Assembly (NCBI GenBank): GCA_943372515.1
Contig: CALRYY010000004.1
Location: 25,690-89,689 of the forward strand
Source of the DNA: RAM1 sp943372515
GTDB lineage: Bacteria; Pseudomonadota; Gammaproteobacteria; Burkholderiales; Burkholderiaceae_C
Length of the DNA stretch: 64,000 nucleotides
Direction: 5' to 3'
This document shows, piece by piece, positions 26,058 to 34,542 of this stretch (position 1 is the first letter of the stretch; the number at the start of each line of letters is the position of its first letter). Made by a program: the position numbers and the translations under genes. A model generated the notes under the pieces. That model was not told where the DNA came from. It saw only the letters and a program-made list of their open reading frames with translations, and made no database searches.

Positions 26058-27134
26058 TTATTTCCAGATATTGAATGGGGTCTGCATCCACAGGCCGACC
26101 ACGACCAGCCACACCAGCGTGACCGGGATGAAAATCTTCCAGCCCAGACGCATGATCTGGTCGTAGCGGTAGCGCGGGAATGTAGAGCGAACCCACAGGA
26201 ACATGGTCACGACACAGAAGGTCTTGATGCCAAGCCAGATCCAGCCGGGGATGAAGTCAAGGAATGCCACCGGTGACAGCCAGCCGCCCAGGAACATGAT
26301 GACGGTCAGGATGGAGACCAGCCACATGTTGGCGTATTCGGCCAGGAAGAACATGGCAAAGCTCATGCCCGAGTATTCGATCATGTGGCCCGCGACGATT
26401 TCGGATTCGCCCTCGACCACGTCAAACGGGTGACGGTTGGTTTCGGCCAGGCCCGACACAAAGTACACCACGAAGATCGGCAGCAGCGGCAGCCAGTTCC
26501 AGGACAGGAAGCTCAGGCCCATGTCAGCAAACATGCCCTTGCCCTGCCCCATGACGATGTCGGTCATGTTCAGGCTGGCCGACACCATGAGCACCACCAC
26601 GAACGAAAAGCCCATGGCGATTTCGTAGCTCACCATCTGCGCCGATGCACGCAGAGCGCCCAGGAAGGCGTATTTGGAATTGGATGCCCAGCCAGCAATG
26701 ATCACGCCATACACCTCCAGCGAGGTAATGGCCATCAGGAACAACAGGCCGGCGTTGATGTTGGCCAGCGCCACATCAGGACCAAACGGGATCACGACCC
26801 ACGCAGCCAGCGCCGGCATGATGGTCATGACCGGGCCCAGCAGGAAGAGGCCCTTGTTGGCCACCGTGGGCAGGATGATTTCCTTGGTCAGCAGCTTCAG
26901 TGCATCGGCAATCGGCTGCAGCAGGCCCAGCGGGCCGATGCGGTTGGGGCCCACGCGGATCTGCGTGAAGCCAATGGCCTTGCGCTCCCACAGCGTGAGG
27001 TAAGCCACGGCGCCCATCAGCGGCGCGACCACGACCACGATCTTGATCAGGTTCCAGATGACGGGCCAGGCAATGCTGGTCCACCAGCCGGCGGCGAACA
27101 GACCCAGTCCCGTGTTGTAGATCATGTCGATCAT
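26058..27134 (-). CDS. nuoH: NADH-quinone oxidoreductase subunit H
   Basis: This 358-residue, eight-helix subunit forms the quinone-access chamber and the first half of the proton path. The conserved charged helices and loops are visible: ERKAIGFTQIRVGPNRIGPLGLLQPIADALKL and the glutamate-rich ETNRHPFDVVEGESEIVAG (only short motif parts quoted matter: RVGPNR and EGESE). Its start overlaps nuoG by 4 bp. Confidence 0.97.
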   Translation of the reverse strand: MIDMIYNTGLGLFAAGWWTSIAWPVIWNLIKIVVVVAPLMGAVAYLTLWERKAIGFTQIRVGPNRIGPLGLLQPIADALKLLTKEIILPTVANKGLFLLGPVMTIMPALAAWVVIPFGPDVALANINAGLLFLMAITSLEVYGVIIAGWASNSKYAFLGALRASAQMVSYEIAMGFSFVVVLMVSASLNMTDIVMGQGKGMFADMGLSFLSWNWLPLLPIFVVYFVSGLAETNRHPFDVVEGESEIVAGHMIEYSGMSFAMFFLAEYANMWLVSILTVIMFLGGWLSPVAFLDFIPGWIWLGIKTFCVVTMFLWVRSTFPRYRYDQIMRLGWKIFIPVTLVWLVVVGLWMQTPFNIWK

Positions 27135-29287
27135 GCGGCCACCTCTTCGCGGGCTGCGGGGTTGCGTGCGTCTGCCGTCATCTGCAACGACACCGCGCGG
27201 CGCACGATGCCATCCAGCTGATAGATGGACGCCACCACAGGCGCTGCGCCCGCAGCAACCAGGTTGATCGCAGCGCTGGTCGTGTTGTCCAGCTTGCCGG
27301 CGGCCACCTGCGATTGACCTGCATCCTGCGTACCACGAGCCTGGTTGAGCACGTCCTGCGACGACTCGAATTCAAAGCCCGGCACACCCATCAGGTTGGC
27401 CAGCACGCGCAGCACCTTCCAGGCCGGGCGCGTTTCGCCCAGCGGCTTGACGACAGCGTGGAAGCCTTGCACACGGCCCTCGGCATTGACGAAAGTGCCC
27501 GACGTTTCAGTGAACGGGGCAATGGGCAGCAGCACGTCGCTGATGTCCATGTTGGCCTTGAAGGGGCTGAGTGTCACAACCATCTGGGCCTTGCCCAGGG
27601 CTGCGGCGCCTTGCGCGCCGGCGGCACTGTCAAAGCGCGGCTCGGTGTTGAGCAAGAGCACGGCCTTCAACGCGCCACCCAACATCTGACCGGCATTCAG
27701 CCCGCCGTTGCCGGGCTGCGCGCCTGCGAGCTGTGCACCCACGGTGTTGGCGGCTTCCGTCAGGTAACCCACGGTTGCGCCGGTTTGCTGGCCGATCCAG
27801 TTGGCAAGCGCCAGCAGGCTGGATGCCGCAGCGTGGTGTGCAGCGGCGTTACCCAACAGCACGGCCTTGCGCTCGCCGCCCAGCAGCGACTGCGCGATGG
27901 CTTTGGCCGCGTCGGTGGCGTTGCCAGCGGCTGGCGCATCCACACCCTTGTCAGCGGCAATGGCGGCTGCAATGTCAGCCAGCGCCTGCGCCCAGCCTGC
28001 AGCGGGAACGACGGCACTGTGGGCCAGTGGCATGGCCCATTCAGGCGCCGTGTCGGTGATGGCGCAGACTTTGCCGCCCTTCTTGATGGCCTGGCGGATG
28101 CGCTGCGCGAACAGCGGATGGTCCTTGCGCAGGTTGGAGCCCACGACCAGCACGCGTTGCAGTGAGGACAGCGATACGATGGAGGTGCCCAGCCACCGCG
28201 CCGCAGGCGCGCTCACGTTCTCGCCTTCGGCTTGCAGGAATTCGGCGTTACGCAGGCGGTAGTCGATGTTTTCGCTGCCCAGGCCGCGCATCAGCGCGCC
28301 GGCCAGGTACAGCTCTTCCACCGTGCTGTGCGGGCTGGCCAGGGTGCCGATGCTTTGCGCGCCGTGATCGGTCTTGATCTGGCGCAGGCCATTGGCCACG
28401 TATTCAAGTGCTGTTTGCCAGTCGACTGTTTTCCATTCGCCACCCTGCTTGAGCATGGGGGCGGTCAGGCGGTCGTCGCCGTTGAGCGCCTCGTACGAGA
28501 AGCGGTCGCGGTCAGCGATCCAGCATTCGTTGACGTCTTCGTTTTCCAGCGGAACCACGCGCATGACCTTGTTGTTCTTGACCTGGATGATCAGGTTGGA
28601 ACCTGTGGAGTCGTGCGGGCTGACCGACTTGCGCCGGCTCAGCTCCCAGGTGCGGGCGCTGTAACGGAACGGCTTGCTCGTGAGCGCACCCACCGGGCAG
28701 ATGTCGATCATGTTGCCCGACAGCTCGGAGTCGATCGTGTCGCTGACGATGGTCGTGATCTCGGAATGCTCGCCGCGATGGATCATGCCCAGCTCCATCA
28801 CGCCGGCCACCTCCTGGCCGAAGCGCACGCAGCGGGTGCAATGGATGCAGCGGCTCATTTCCTGCATGGAAATCAGCGGACCCACGTCCTTGACTGGCAC
28901 CACGCGCTTTTCTTCGTCGTAGCGCGAAGAAGAAGCGCCGTAGCCCACGGCCAGGTCCTGCAGCTGGCATTCGCCGCCCTGGTCGCAAATGGGGCAGTCC
29001 AGCGGGTGGTTGATCAGCAAAAACTCCATGACCGACTGCTGGGCCTTGATGGCCTTGTCGCTCTTGGTGCGAACGATCATGCCCTGCGTGACGGGCGTGG
29101 CGCAGGCCGGCATGGGCTTGGGCGCCTTTTCCACATCAACCAGGCACATGCGGCAGTTGGCCGCAATGGACAGCTTCTTGTGATAGCAGAAGTGCGGAAT
29201 GTACGTGCCCGCCTTGTCGGCCGCATGCATGATCATGCTGCCTTCGGTGATCTCCACCTTCTTGCCGTCGAGTTCTATTTCAACCAT
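27131..29287 (-). CDS. nuoG: NADH-quinone oxidoreductase subunit G
   Basis: Peripheral-arm subunit of 718 residues. N-terminal [2Fe-2S] ligands C34, C45, C48, C62 are followed by the His/Cys cluster H94, C98, C101, C107. A [4Fe-4S] set C147, C150, C153 comes next, with a fourth cysteine in DICPVGAL. The remainder is a molybdopterin-oxidoreductase-like fold without cofactor. The extra N7-type cluster ligands of E. coli NuoG are not evident and the protein is ~190 residues shorter, as in other betaproteobacteria. It starts 16 bp after nuoF. Confidence 0.97.
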   Translation of the reverse strand: MVEIELDGKKVEITEGSMIMHAADKAGTYIPHFCYHKKLSIAANCRMCLVDVEKAPKPMPACATPVTQGMIVRTKSDKAIKAQQSVMEFLLINHPLDCPICDQGGECQLQDLAVGYGASSSRYDEEKRVVPVKDVGPLISMQEMSRCIHCTRCVRFGQEVAGVMELGMIHRGEHSEITTIVSDTIDSELSGNMIDICPVGALTSKPFRYSARTWELSRRKSVSPHDSTGSNLIIQVKNNKVMRVVPLENEDVNECWIADRDRFSYEALNGDDRLTAPMLKQGGEWKTVDWQTALEYVANGLRQIKTDHGAQSIGTLASPHSTVEELYLAGALMRGLGSENIDYRLRNAEFLQAEGENVSAPAARWLGTSIVSLSSLQRVLVVGSNLRKDHPLFAQRIRQAIKKGGKVCAITDTAPEWAMPLAHSAVVPAAGWAQALADIAAAIAADKGVDAPAAGNATDAAKAIAQSLLGGERKAVLLGNAAAHHAAASSLLALANWIGQQTGATVGYLTEAANTVGAQLAGAQPGNGGLNAGQMLGGALKAVLLLNTEPRFDSAAGAQGAAALGKAQMVVTLSPFKANMDISDVLLPIAPFTETSGTFVNAEGRVQGFHAVVKPLGETRPAWKVLRVLANLMGVPGFEFESSQDVLNQARGTQDAGQSQVAAGKLDNTTSAAINLVAAGAAPVVASIYQLDGIVRRAVSLQMTADARNPAAREEVAA

Positions 29288-29303
29288 GAGGGTGCTTTCC
29301 GGG

Positions 29304-30641
29304 TCAGGCCTGCGCGGCTTCTGGCTTCTTGTTCTGGATCATTGCCTCGAACTCGGGGCGGAAGTGCTTGATCATGGCGCGCACCGGCATGGCCGCTGCG
29401 TCGCCCAGTGCGCAAATCGTGCGGCCCTGGATGTTGTCGGCAATGGAGTTCAGCAGGTCCATGTCGCCCGGCTTGCCGTGGCCCGTGTGGATGCGGTCCA
29501 CCAGGCGCCAGAGCCAGCCCGTGCCTTCGCGGCACGGCGTGCACTGGCCGCATGATTCATGCATGTAGAAGTACGACAGGCGCTTGAGCGATTCGACCAT
29601 GCAGCGGGTGTCGTCCATCACGATGACCGCGCCCGAGCCCAGCATGGAGCCGGCCTTGGCGATGGAGTCGTAGTCCATCGTGCACTCCATCATGATGTGC
29701 GCCGGCAGCACCGGGGCGGACGAACCGCCAGGGATCACGGCCTTGAGCGTGCGGCCCTTGCGCACACCACCGGCCAACTCCAGCAGCTTGCTGAAGGGGG
29801 TGCCCAACGGCACTTCGTAGTTGCCGGGCAATTCCACGTCACCCGAGACCGAATAGATCTTGGTGCCACCGTTGTTGGGCTTGCCCACTTCCAGGAAGGC
29901 CTGGCCGCCGTTGCGGATGATCCAGGGCACCGCTGCAAAGGTCTCGGTGTTGTTGATGGTGGTGGGCTTGCCGTACAGGCCAAAGCTGGCGGGGAAAGGC
30001 GGCTTGAAGCGAGGCTGGCCCTTCTTGCCTTCCAGCGATTCGAGCAGAGCGGTTTCTTCGCCGCAGATGTAGGCACCAAAGCCATGGCTTGCATGCAGCT
30101 GGAAGCTGAAGTTGCTGCCCATGATCTTGTCACCCAGGTAGCCGGCCGCCCGGGCCTCTTCCAGCGCTTCCTCGAAGCGGTCGTAGGTGTCGAAGATCTC
30201 GCCGTGGATGTAGTTGTAGCCAACCGTGATACCCATCGCATAGGCGGCGATGGCCATGCCTTCAATGACCTGGTGCGGGTTGTACTGCAGGATGTCGCGG
30301 TCCTTGCAGGTGCCCGGCTCGCCTTCGTCGGAGTTGCACACCAGGTATTTTTGCCCCGGGAACTGGCGGGGCATGAAGCTCCACTTCAGGCCCGTGGGAA
30401 AGCCCGCACCGCCGCGGCCACGCAGCGCCGATTCCTTGACGGTGGCAATGACCTGGTCTTGCGTCAGGCCTTCGGACAAAATTTTCTTCAGCGCCTTGTA
30501 GCCGTCGCGCGCTTCGTAATCCTTCAGGCGCCAGTTGCTGCCGTCCAGATCCTTGTAGATCTGCGGGCTGATGTGGCGACCGTGAAAGCAGGTCTGAACA
30601 CCTGTGGCCTTGAACTGGGAGAGGATTTGATCAGCGTTCAT
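29304..30641 (-). CDS. nuoF: NADH-quinone oxidoreductase subunit F (NADH/FMN site)
   Basis: Catalytic entry subunit where NADH reduces FMN. The FMN/NADH glycine-rich loop GRGGAGFPTG starts at residue 75; the conserved ICGEETALLESLEG contributes to NADH binding. The N3 [4Fe-4S] cluster ligands are C364, C367, C370 (SCGQCTPC) and C410. The product is 445 residues, family length. The ATG overlaps the nuoE stop by 4 bp, consistent with NuoE-NuoF assembling as a dimer. Confidence 0.97.
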   Translation of the reverse strand: MNADQILSQFKATGVQTCFHGRHISPQIYKDLDGSNWRLKDYEARDGYKALKKILSEGLTQDQVIATVKESALRGRGGAGFPTGLKWSFMPRQFPGQKYLVCNSDEGEPGTCKDRDILQYNPHQVIEGMAIAAYAMGITVGYNYIHGEIFDTYDRFEEALEEARAAGYLGDKIMGSNFSFQLHASHGFGAYICGEETALLESLEGKKGQPRFKPPFPASFGLYGKPTTINNTETFAAVPWIIRNGGQAFLEVGKPNNGGTKIYSVSGDVELPGNYEVPLGTPFSKLLELAGGVRKGRTLKAVIPGGSSAPVLPAHIMMECTMDYDSIAKAGSMLGSGAVIVMDDTRCMVESLKRLSYFYMHESCGQCTPCREGTGWLWRLVDRIHTGHGKPGDMDLLNSIADNIQGRTICALGDAAAMPVRAMIKHFRPEFEAMIQNKKPEAAQA

Positions 30642-31123
30642 GCGGATGCACCTTTCAGGCCATCAATCAGCTGGTCGAGCTTGTCATTGCTCATGAAGCT
30701 GCACATGGTGCGGTCGTTGACCAGCATCACCGGCGAATCGGCGCAGGCGCCCAGGCATTCGCTTTGCTGCAAGGTGAACAGGCCGTCGGCCGTGGTGCCG
30801 CCCATTTCAACACCGAGCTTTTCGCACAAATGGTTCAGGGCCTTTTGCCCATCGCGCAGCTGACACGGCAGGTTGGTGCAGACGTTGAGCTTGAACTTGC
30901 CCACCGGCTGCTGGTTGTACATGTTGTAAAAGGTCGTGACCTCGTGCACGGCGATCGGCGCCATGCCCAGGTAGTCGGCCACAAGGCGCTCGCTCGCTAT
31001 GCTGACGTGGCCCTCTTCCTGCTGCACGATGGCCAAGCAGGCCATGACGGCGGACTGCTTCTGGTCAACGGGGTATTTGGCGACTTCGCGGTCGAAGCGC
31101 GCGCGGGTAGCTTCTGAAATCAT
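30638..31123 (-). CDS. nuoE: NADH-quinone oxidoreductase subunit E ([2Fe-2S])
   Basis: A 161-residue thioredoxin-like [2Fe-2S] protein that carries the off-path cluster N1a and pairs with NuoF. Ligands are C82-x4-C87 and C123-x3-C127. The N-terminal helical bundle (RFDREVAKYP to VADYLGM) is complete. The gene overlaps both nuoD and nuoF by 4 bp. Confidence 0.97.
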   Translation of the reverse strand: MISEATRARFDREVAKYPVDQKQSAVMACLAIVQQEEGHVSIASERLVADYLGMAPIAVHEVTTFYNMYNQQPVGKFKLNVCTNLPCQLRDGQKALNHLCEKLGVEMGGTTADGLFTLQQSECLGACADSPVMLVNDRTMCSFMSNDKLDQLIDGLKGASA

Positions 31124-32373
31124 CGGTCGATTTCCCCAAACACAATGTCCATGGTGCCAATGATGGCCACGGCGTCGGCAATCATGTGGCCACGCCCCAT
31201 CTCGTCCAGTGCCGCCAGATGCGGGAAGCCGGGGGCGCGAATCTTCAGGCGGTACGGCTTGTTGGCGCCGTCGCTCACCAGGTAAATGCCGAACTCACCC
31301 TTGGGGTGCTCGACAGCGGCGTAGGCCTCGCCTTCGGGCACGTGAAAGCCTTCGGTGAAAAGCTTGAAGTGATGGATCAGCTCTTCCATGTTGGACTTCA
31401 TGGATTCGCGTGACGGCGCGGCGACCTTGTGGTTGTCAGTGATGACGGGGCCAGGGTTGGCGCGCAGCCAGTCCACGCACTGCTTGATGATGCGGTTGGA
31501 CTGGCGCATCTCGGCCACGCGAACCAGGTAGCGGTCGTAGCAGTCGCCGGTCTTGCCGATCGGGATGTCGAAGTCCATGCGGTCGTACACGTCGTACGGC
31601 TGCTGCTTGCGCAAGTCCCATGCAATGCCGGAGCCGCGCAGCATGGCGCCGGTGAAGCCCAGGTTCAGCGCGCGCTCGGGCGTCACCACGCCAATACCGA
31701 CCGTGCGCTGCTTCCAGATGCGGTTGTCGGTCAGCAGGGTTTCGTATTCGTCCACGTAGGTCGGGAAACGCTTGGTGAAGTCTTCAATGAAGTCCAGCAG
31801 CGATCCCTGGCGGTTGTCGTTCAGGCGGTCGATGGCGCGCTGGTTTTTGACCTTGCTGACCTTGTACTGCGGCATGCTGTCGGGCAGGTCACGGTACACC
31901 CCGCCAGGGCGGAAGTACGCCGCGTGCATGCGCGCACCGGATACCGCCTCGTACATGTCGAACAGGTCTTCACGCTCGCGGAAGCAGTAGATCAGCATGT
32001 TCATTGCGCCGCAGTCCAGCCCGTGCGCGCCCAGCCACAGCAGGTGGTTCAGCAGCCGGGTGATCTCGGAGAACATCACGCGGATGTACTGCGCACGCTC
32101 AGGCACTTCAATGCCCATGAGCTTTTCAATGGCCAGGCAGTACGCATGCTCGTTGGCCATCATCGACACGTAATCGAGCCGGTCCATGTAGGGCAGCGAC
32201 TGGATGTAGGTCTTGCTTTCGGCCAGCTTCTCGGTGGCGCGGTGCAGCAGGCCGATATGCGGGTCGGCGCGCTGGATGACCTCGCCGTCCAGCTCCAGTA
32301 CCAGGCGCAGCACGCCGTGGGCCGCCGGGTGCTGGGGGCCGAAGTTAAGGGTGTAGTTCTTGATCTCAGCCAT
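31120..32373 (-). CDS. nuoD: NADH-quinone oxidoreductase subunit D (49-kDa)
   Basis: The 417-residue subunit lines the quinone pocket with NuoB. The quinone-binding histidine lies in the N-terminal FGPQHPAAHGVLRLVLELDGE region, and the hydrogenase-derived fold ends in the conserved AAIIGTMDIVFGEIDR-like tail (here VAIIGTMDIVFGEIDR). NuoD is separate from NuoC here, unlike the fused E. coli NuoCD. Its ATG shares one base with the nuoC stop. Confidence 0.97.
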   Translation of the reverse strand: MAEIKNYTLNFGPQHPAAHGVLRLVLELDGEVIQRADPHIGLLHRATEKLAESKTYIQSLPYMDRLDYVSMMANEHAYCLAIEKLMGIEVPERAQYIRVMFSEITRLLNHLLWLGAHGLDCGAMNMLIYCFREREDLFDMYEAVSGARMHAAYFRPGGVYRDLPDSMPQYKVSKVKNQRAIDRLNDNRQGSLLDFIEDFTKRFPTYVDEYETLLTDNRIWKQRTVGIGVVTPERALNLGFTGAMLRGSGIAWDLRKQQPYDVYDRMDFDIPIGKTGDCYDRYLVRVAEMRQSNRIIKQCVDWLRANPGPVITDNHKVAAPSRESMKSNMEELIHHFKLFTEGFHVPEGEAYAAVEHPKGEFGIYLVSDGANKPYRLKIRAPGFPHLAALDEMGRGHMIADAVAIIGTMDIVFGEIDR

Positions 32374-32981
32374 TACTGGATGCCGCCGTAGTTGTCTTCG
32401 CGGATGATGCGCGGCGTAATTTCACGCGGCTCGATCGTTACGGGCTGGTAGATCACGCGCTTGCTTTCGGGGTCGTAGCGCATCTCAACGTGGCCCGAGG
32501 TCGGGAAGTCCTTGCGGAAAGGGTGACCAATGAAGCCGTAGTCTGTCAGGATGCGGCGCAGGTCGGCGTGGCCTTCAAAGACGATGCCGAACAGGTCAAA
32601 CGCCTCGCGCTCGAACCAGTTGGCCGCGCCCCAGACCTCGTTGACAGACGCCACCACGGGCAGGTCGTCATCCGGCAAAAACACCTTGAGCCGCACCCGC
32701 TGGTTCAGGCTGACCGACAGCAGGTGCACCGCCACGCAGTAGCGCGCGCCGTCCCAGCGGCCCTGGCCGTATTCGGAATAGTCCAGGCCACACAAGTCGA
32801 TCATTTGCTCGAACTTGCAGCCATCAGCGTCGCGCAACAGCGTTGCAGCTTCCAGGTAATCGGCCGCAGACACCACCACGGTGACCTCGCCCAGCCGGAC
32901 GGAAATGTTCTTGGCCCTTGCACCCAGCGCAGCAGCGACTGCTTCCTGGGTAGTTTCGGGGCGAACGGCAAATACGGTCAT
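32373..32981 (-). CDS. nuoC: NADH-quinone oxidoreductase subunit C (30-kDa)
   Basis: This 202-residue peripheral-arm scaffold binds NuoD. The family signature is visible as ERAFDLFGI-like EREAFDLFGIVFEGHADLRRIL followed by GHPFRKDFP. Length is normal for an unfused NuoC. It starts 9 bp after nuoB and abuts nuoD. No cofactor is bound by this subunit. Confidence 0.96.
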   Translation of the reverse strand: MTVFAVRPETTQEAVAAALGARAKNISVRLGEVTVVVSAADYLEAATLLRDADGCKFEQMIDLCGLDYSEYGQGRWDGARYCVAVHLLSVSLNQRVRLKVFLPDDDLPVVASVNEVWGAANWFEREAFDLFGIVFEGHADLRRILTDYGFIGHPFRKDFPTSGHVEMRYDPESKRVIYQPVTIEPREITPRIIREDNYGGIQ

Positions 32982-32990
32982 CTGTTCCCC

Positions 32991-33470
32991 TCAGGCGCGC
33001 GCAATGGTCTGCGTGCGGCGGATCTTCTGCTGCAGCTGGATGATCCCGTACAGCAGGGCCTCAGCCGTGGGCGGGCAGCCCGGCACGTACACGTCCACCG
33101 GCACGATGCGGTCACAGCCGCGCACAACCGAGTAGCTGTAGTGGTAGTAGCCGCCGCCGTTGGCGCAGGAGCCCATGGACAGGACCCAGCGCGGCTCGGG
33201 CATCTGGTCGTAGACCTTGCGCAGAGCTGGCGCCATCTTGTTGCACAGCGTGCCAGCCACGATCATCAGGTCCGACTGTCGCGGGCTGGGGCGAAACAGC
33301 ATGCCGAAGCGGTCGATGTCGTAGCGCGCGGCGCCCGCGTGCATCATTTCAACAGCGCAGCAGGCCAGACCAAACGTCATGGGCCACAGCGAGCCGGTCT
33401 TGGCCCAGTTGATGACGGAGTCCACCGTGGTGGTGACTACGCCTTCTTTGAGGATGCCTTCGATTGCCAT
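32991..33470 (-). CDS. nuoB: NADH-quinone oxidoreductase subunit B (cluster N2)
   Basis: NuoB carries the terminal [4Fe-4S] cluster N2 that reduces quinone. All four ligands are present: the tandem C37-C38 (GLACCAVEM), C102 (MGSCANGGG) and C132 (PGCPPTAE). The 159-residue length and the flexible arginine-rich C-terminus are typical. It starts 3 bp after nuoA. Confidence 0.97.
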   Translation of the reverse strand: MAIEGILKEGVVTTTVDSVINWAKTGSLWPMTFGLACCAVEMMHAGAARYDIDRFGMLFRPSPRQSDLMIVAGTLCNKMAPALRKVYDQMPEPRWVLSMGSCANGGGYYHYSYSVVRGCDRIVPVDVYVPGCPPTAEALLYGIIQLQQKIRRTQTIARA

Positions 33471-33473
33471 GTT

Positions 33474-33833
33474 TTATTCCCAGTCCAGGGCGCCTTTTTT
33501 CCACTCGTAGATGAAGCCCACGACGAGGATGCCCAGAAAAACCATCATGGCCCAGAAGCCGGTCGGACCAATTTCCTTGAGCGCCACAGCCCAGGGGAAA
33601 AGGAACGCGATTTCCAGGTCGAACAGGATGAACAGGATGGCCACGAGGTAGTAGCGCACGTCAAACTTCATGCGCGCGTCTTCAAAGGCCTCGAAGCCGC
33701 ATTCGTAAGGGGAGTTTTTGGCGGTGTCGGGGCGGTTGGGGCCCAGCAGCCAGCCCAACGCCTGGGGCAGCACGCCCACCGCCACACCGACCAGGATGAA
33801 CAAGAGGACAGGGAGGTACTGATCGAGGTTCAT
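33474..33833 (-). CDS. nuoA: NADH-quinone oxidoreductase subunit A
   Basis: First gene of the complex I operon. The 119-residue product has three membrane helices and the mobile loop with the reactive cysteine, visible as KNSPYECGFEAF, followed by FDVRYYLVAILFILFDLE. It is part of the quinone chamber with NuoH. Transcription probably enters from the tRNA-Leu side; 57 bp separate the start from the tRNA 3' end. Confidence 0.97.
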   Translation of the reverse strand: MNLDQYLPVLLFILVGVAVGVLPQALGWLLGPNRPDTAKNSPYECGFEAFEDARMKFDVRYYLVAILFILFDLEIAFLFPWAVALKEIGPTGFWAMMVFLGILVVGFIYEWKKGALDWE

Positions 33834-33859
33834 CTTGAGGTTCAGGTCACCGCTTTGAA

Positions 33860-33881
33860 CCTGCCGGGTCAGCCCGGCAGG
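33860..33881 (-). promoter_or_regulatory. Stable hairpin between tRNA-Leu and nuoA
   Basis: A perfect 9-bp stem (CCTGCCGGG/CCCGGCAGG) closes a 4-nt loop, 9 bp downstream of the tRNA CCA and 26 bp before the nuoA start. No T-run follows, so it is not a standard terminator. It may block 3' exonucleases or guide separation of the tRNA from nuo mRNA. Confidence 0.5.
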
Positions 33882-33890
33882 CTATCTTGT

Positions 33891-33975
33891 TGGTGCCGTC
33901 GGCGAGACTCGAACTCGCACAGCTTTCGCCACTACCCCCTCAAGATAGCGTGTCTACCAATTTCACCACGACGGC
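33891..33975 (-). tRNA. tRNA-Leu (anticodon GAG)
   Basis: Read on the minus strand, the 85-nt gene starts GCCGTCGTGGTGAAA and ends with a seven-base matching acceptor strand, CGACGGC, then A and an encoded CCA. The anticodon stem-loop is CTATC-TTGAGGG-GGTAG, giving GAG, which reads CUC/CUU. The long variable arm expected of leucine tRNAs and the TTCGAGTC T-arm are present. It lies between secG and nuoA, a placement common in betaproteobacteria, and is probably co-transcribed with one or both. Confidence 0.95.
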
Positions 33976-34057
33976 GGTTTTTGTTGCCCGGATGGCATGA
34001 GGAATCTTTCGACTTTTGGCTTTCCGGACAGCATAGGAGTTTACCCTGAAATCCCCT

Positions 34058-34076
34058 CTGTTCCCGCTGGGAACAG
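34058..34076 (-). promoter_or_regulatory. Hairpin downstream of secG
   Basis: An 8-bp perfect stem (CTGTTCCC/GGGAACAG) with a 3-nt loop begins 17 bp after the secG stop. On the minus strand it is followed by AGGGGATTT, too poor in T for a strong intrinsic terminator. It may mark the secG mRNA 3' end or act as an attenuator before tRNA-Leu and nuo. Confidence 0.45.
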
Positions 34077-34093
34077 GCGAATTCAGACGTGCC

Positions 34094-34510
34094 TTACTTG
34101 GTCGGAATCTGCACTGCGCCGGATGCACCGACGGCAGGTGCCGGGGCGGCAACCGGTGCCGGCGTGGCCGGTGCGGTGGTGCCCGGAATCTGCGCCGCGC
34201 CCGAGGCCGCAGGTGCAGGCACGGGTGCGGTCACGGACGTGCGCTCCAGCACGCTGCCCGAATCCGCAGGGCGCAGGTTGCCAAAGTACGCCAGCAACAG
34301 CGTGCAGGCAAAGAAGACCGTCGCCAGCACCCCGGTGGCACGTGACATGAAGTTGGCACTGCCGCTGGCGCCAAACAGGCTGCCGGAGCCGCCGCTGCCG
34401 AATGCGGCGCCCATGTCGGCGCCTTTGCCATGCTGGATCAGGATCAGGCCGATCATGACCAGTGCGGCAATCATCTGCACAGCCAGAAGGATGGTGAGGA
34501 ACACGTTCAT
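34094..34510 (-). CDS. secG: Protein translocase subunit SecG
   Basis: The N-terminal ~75 residues form the two-helix SecG core (LLAVQMIAALVMIGLILIQ, GSGGSGSLFGASGSANF, then TGVLATVFFACTLLLAYFG). SecG is the small auxiliary subunit of SecYEG. The 138-residue product has a ~60-residue C-terminal tail made almost only of Ala, Pro, Val and Gly, which is common in Burkholderiales SecG and has no known role. It follows tpiA by 32 bp. Confidence 0.95.
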   Translation of the reverse strand: MNVFLTILLAVQMIAALVMIGLILIQHGKGADMGAAFGSGGSGSLFGASGSANFMSRATGVLATVFFACTLLLAYFGNLRPADSGSVLERTSVTAPVPAPAASGAAQIPGTTAPATPAPVAAPAPAVGASGAVQIPTK

Positions 34511-34542
34511 TCAATAACTCCTAAATTCAGGGCAACCGGCGC

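Noticed and set aside
33860..33881. Hairpin before nuoA as an intrinsic terminator
   Set aside because: The stem is strong but no T-run follows on the minus strand and the nuo operon must be transcribed through or from close by.
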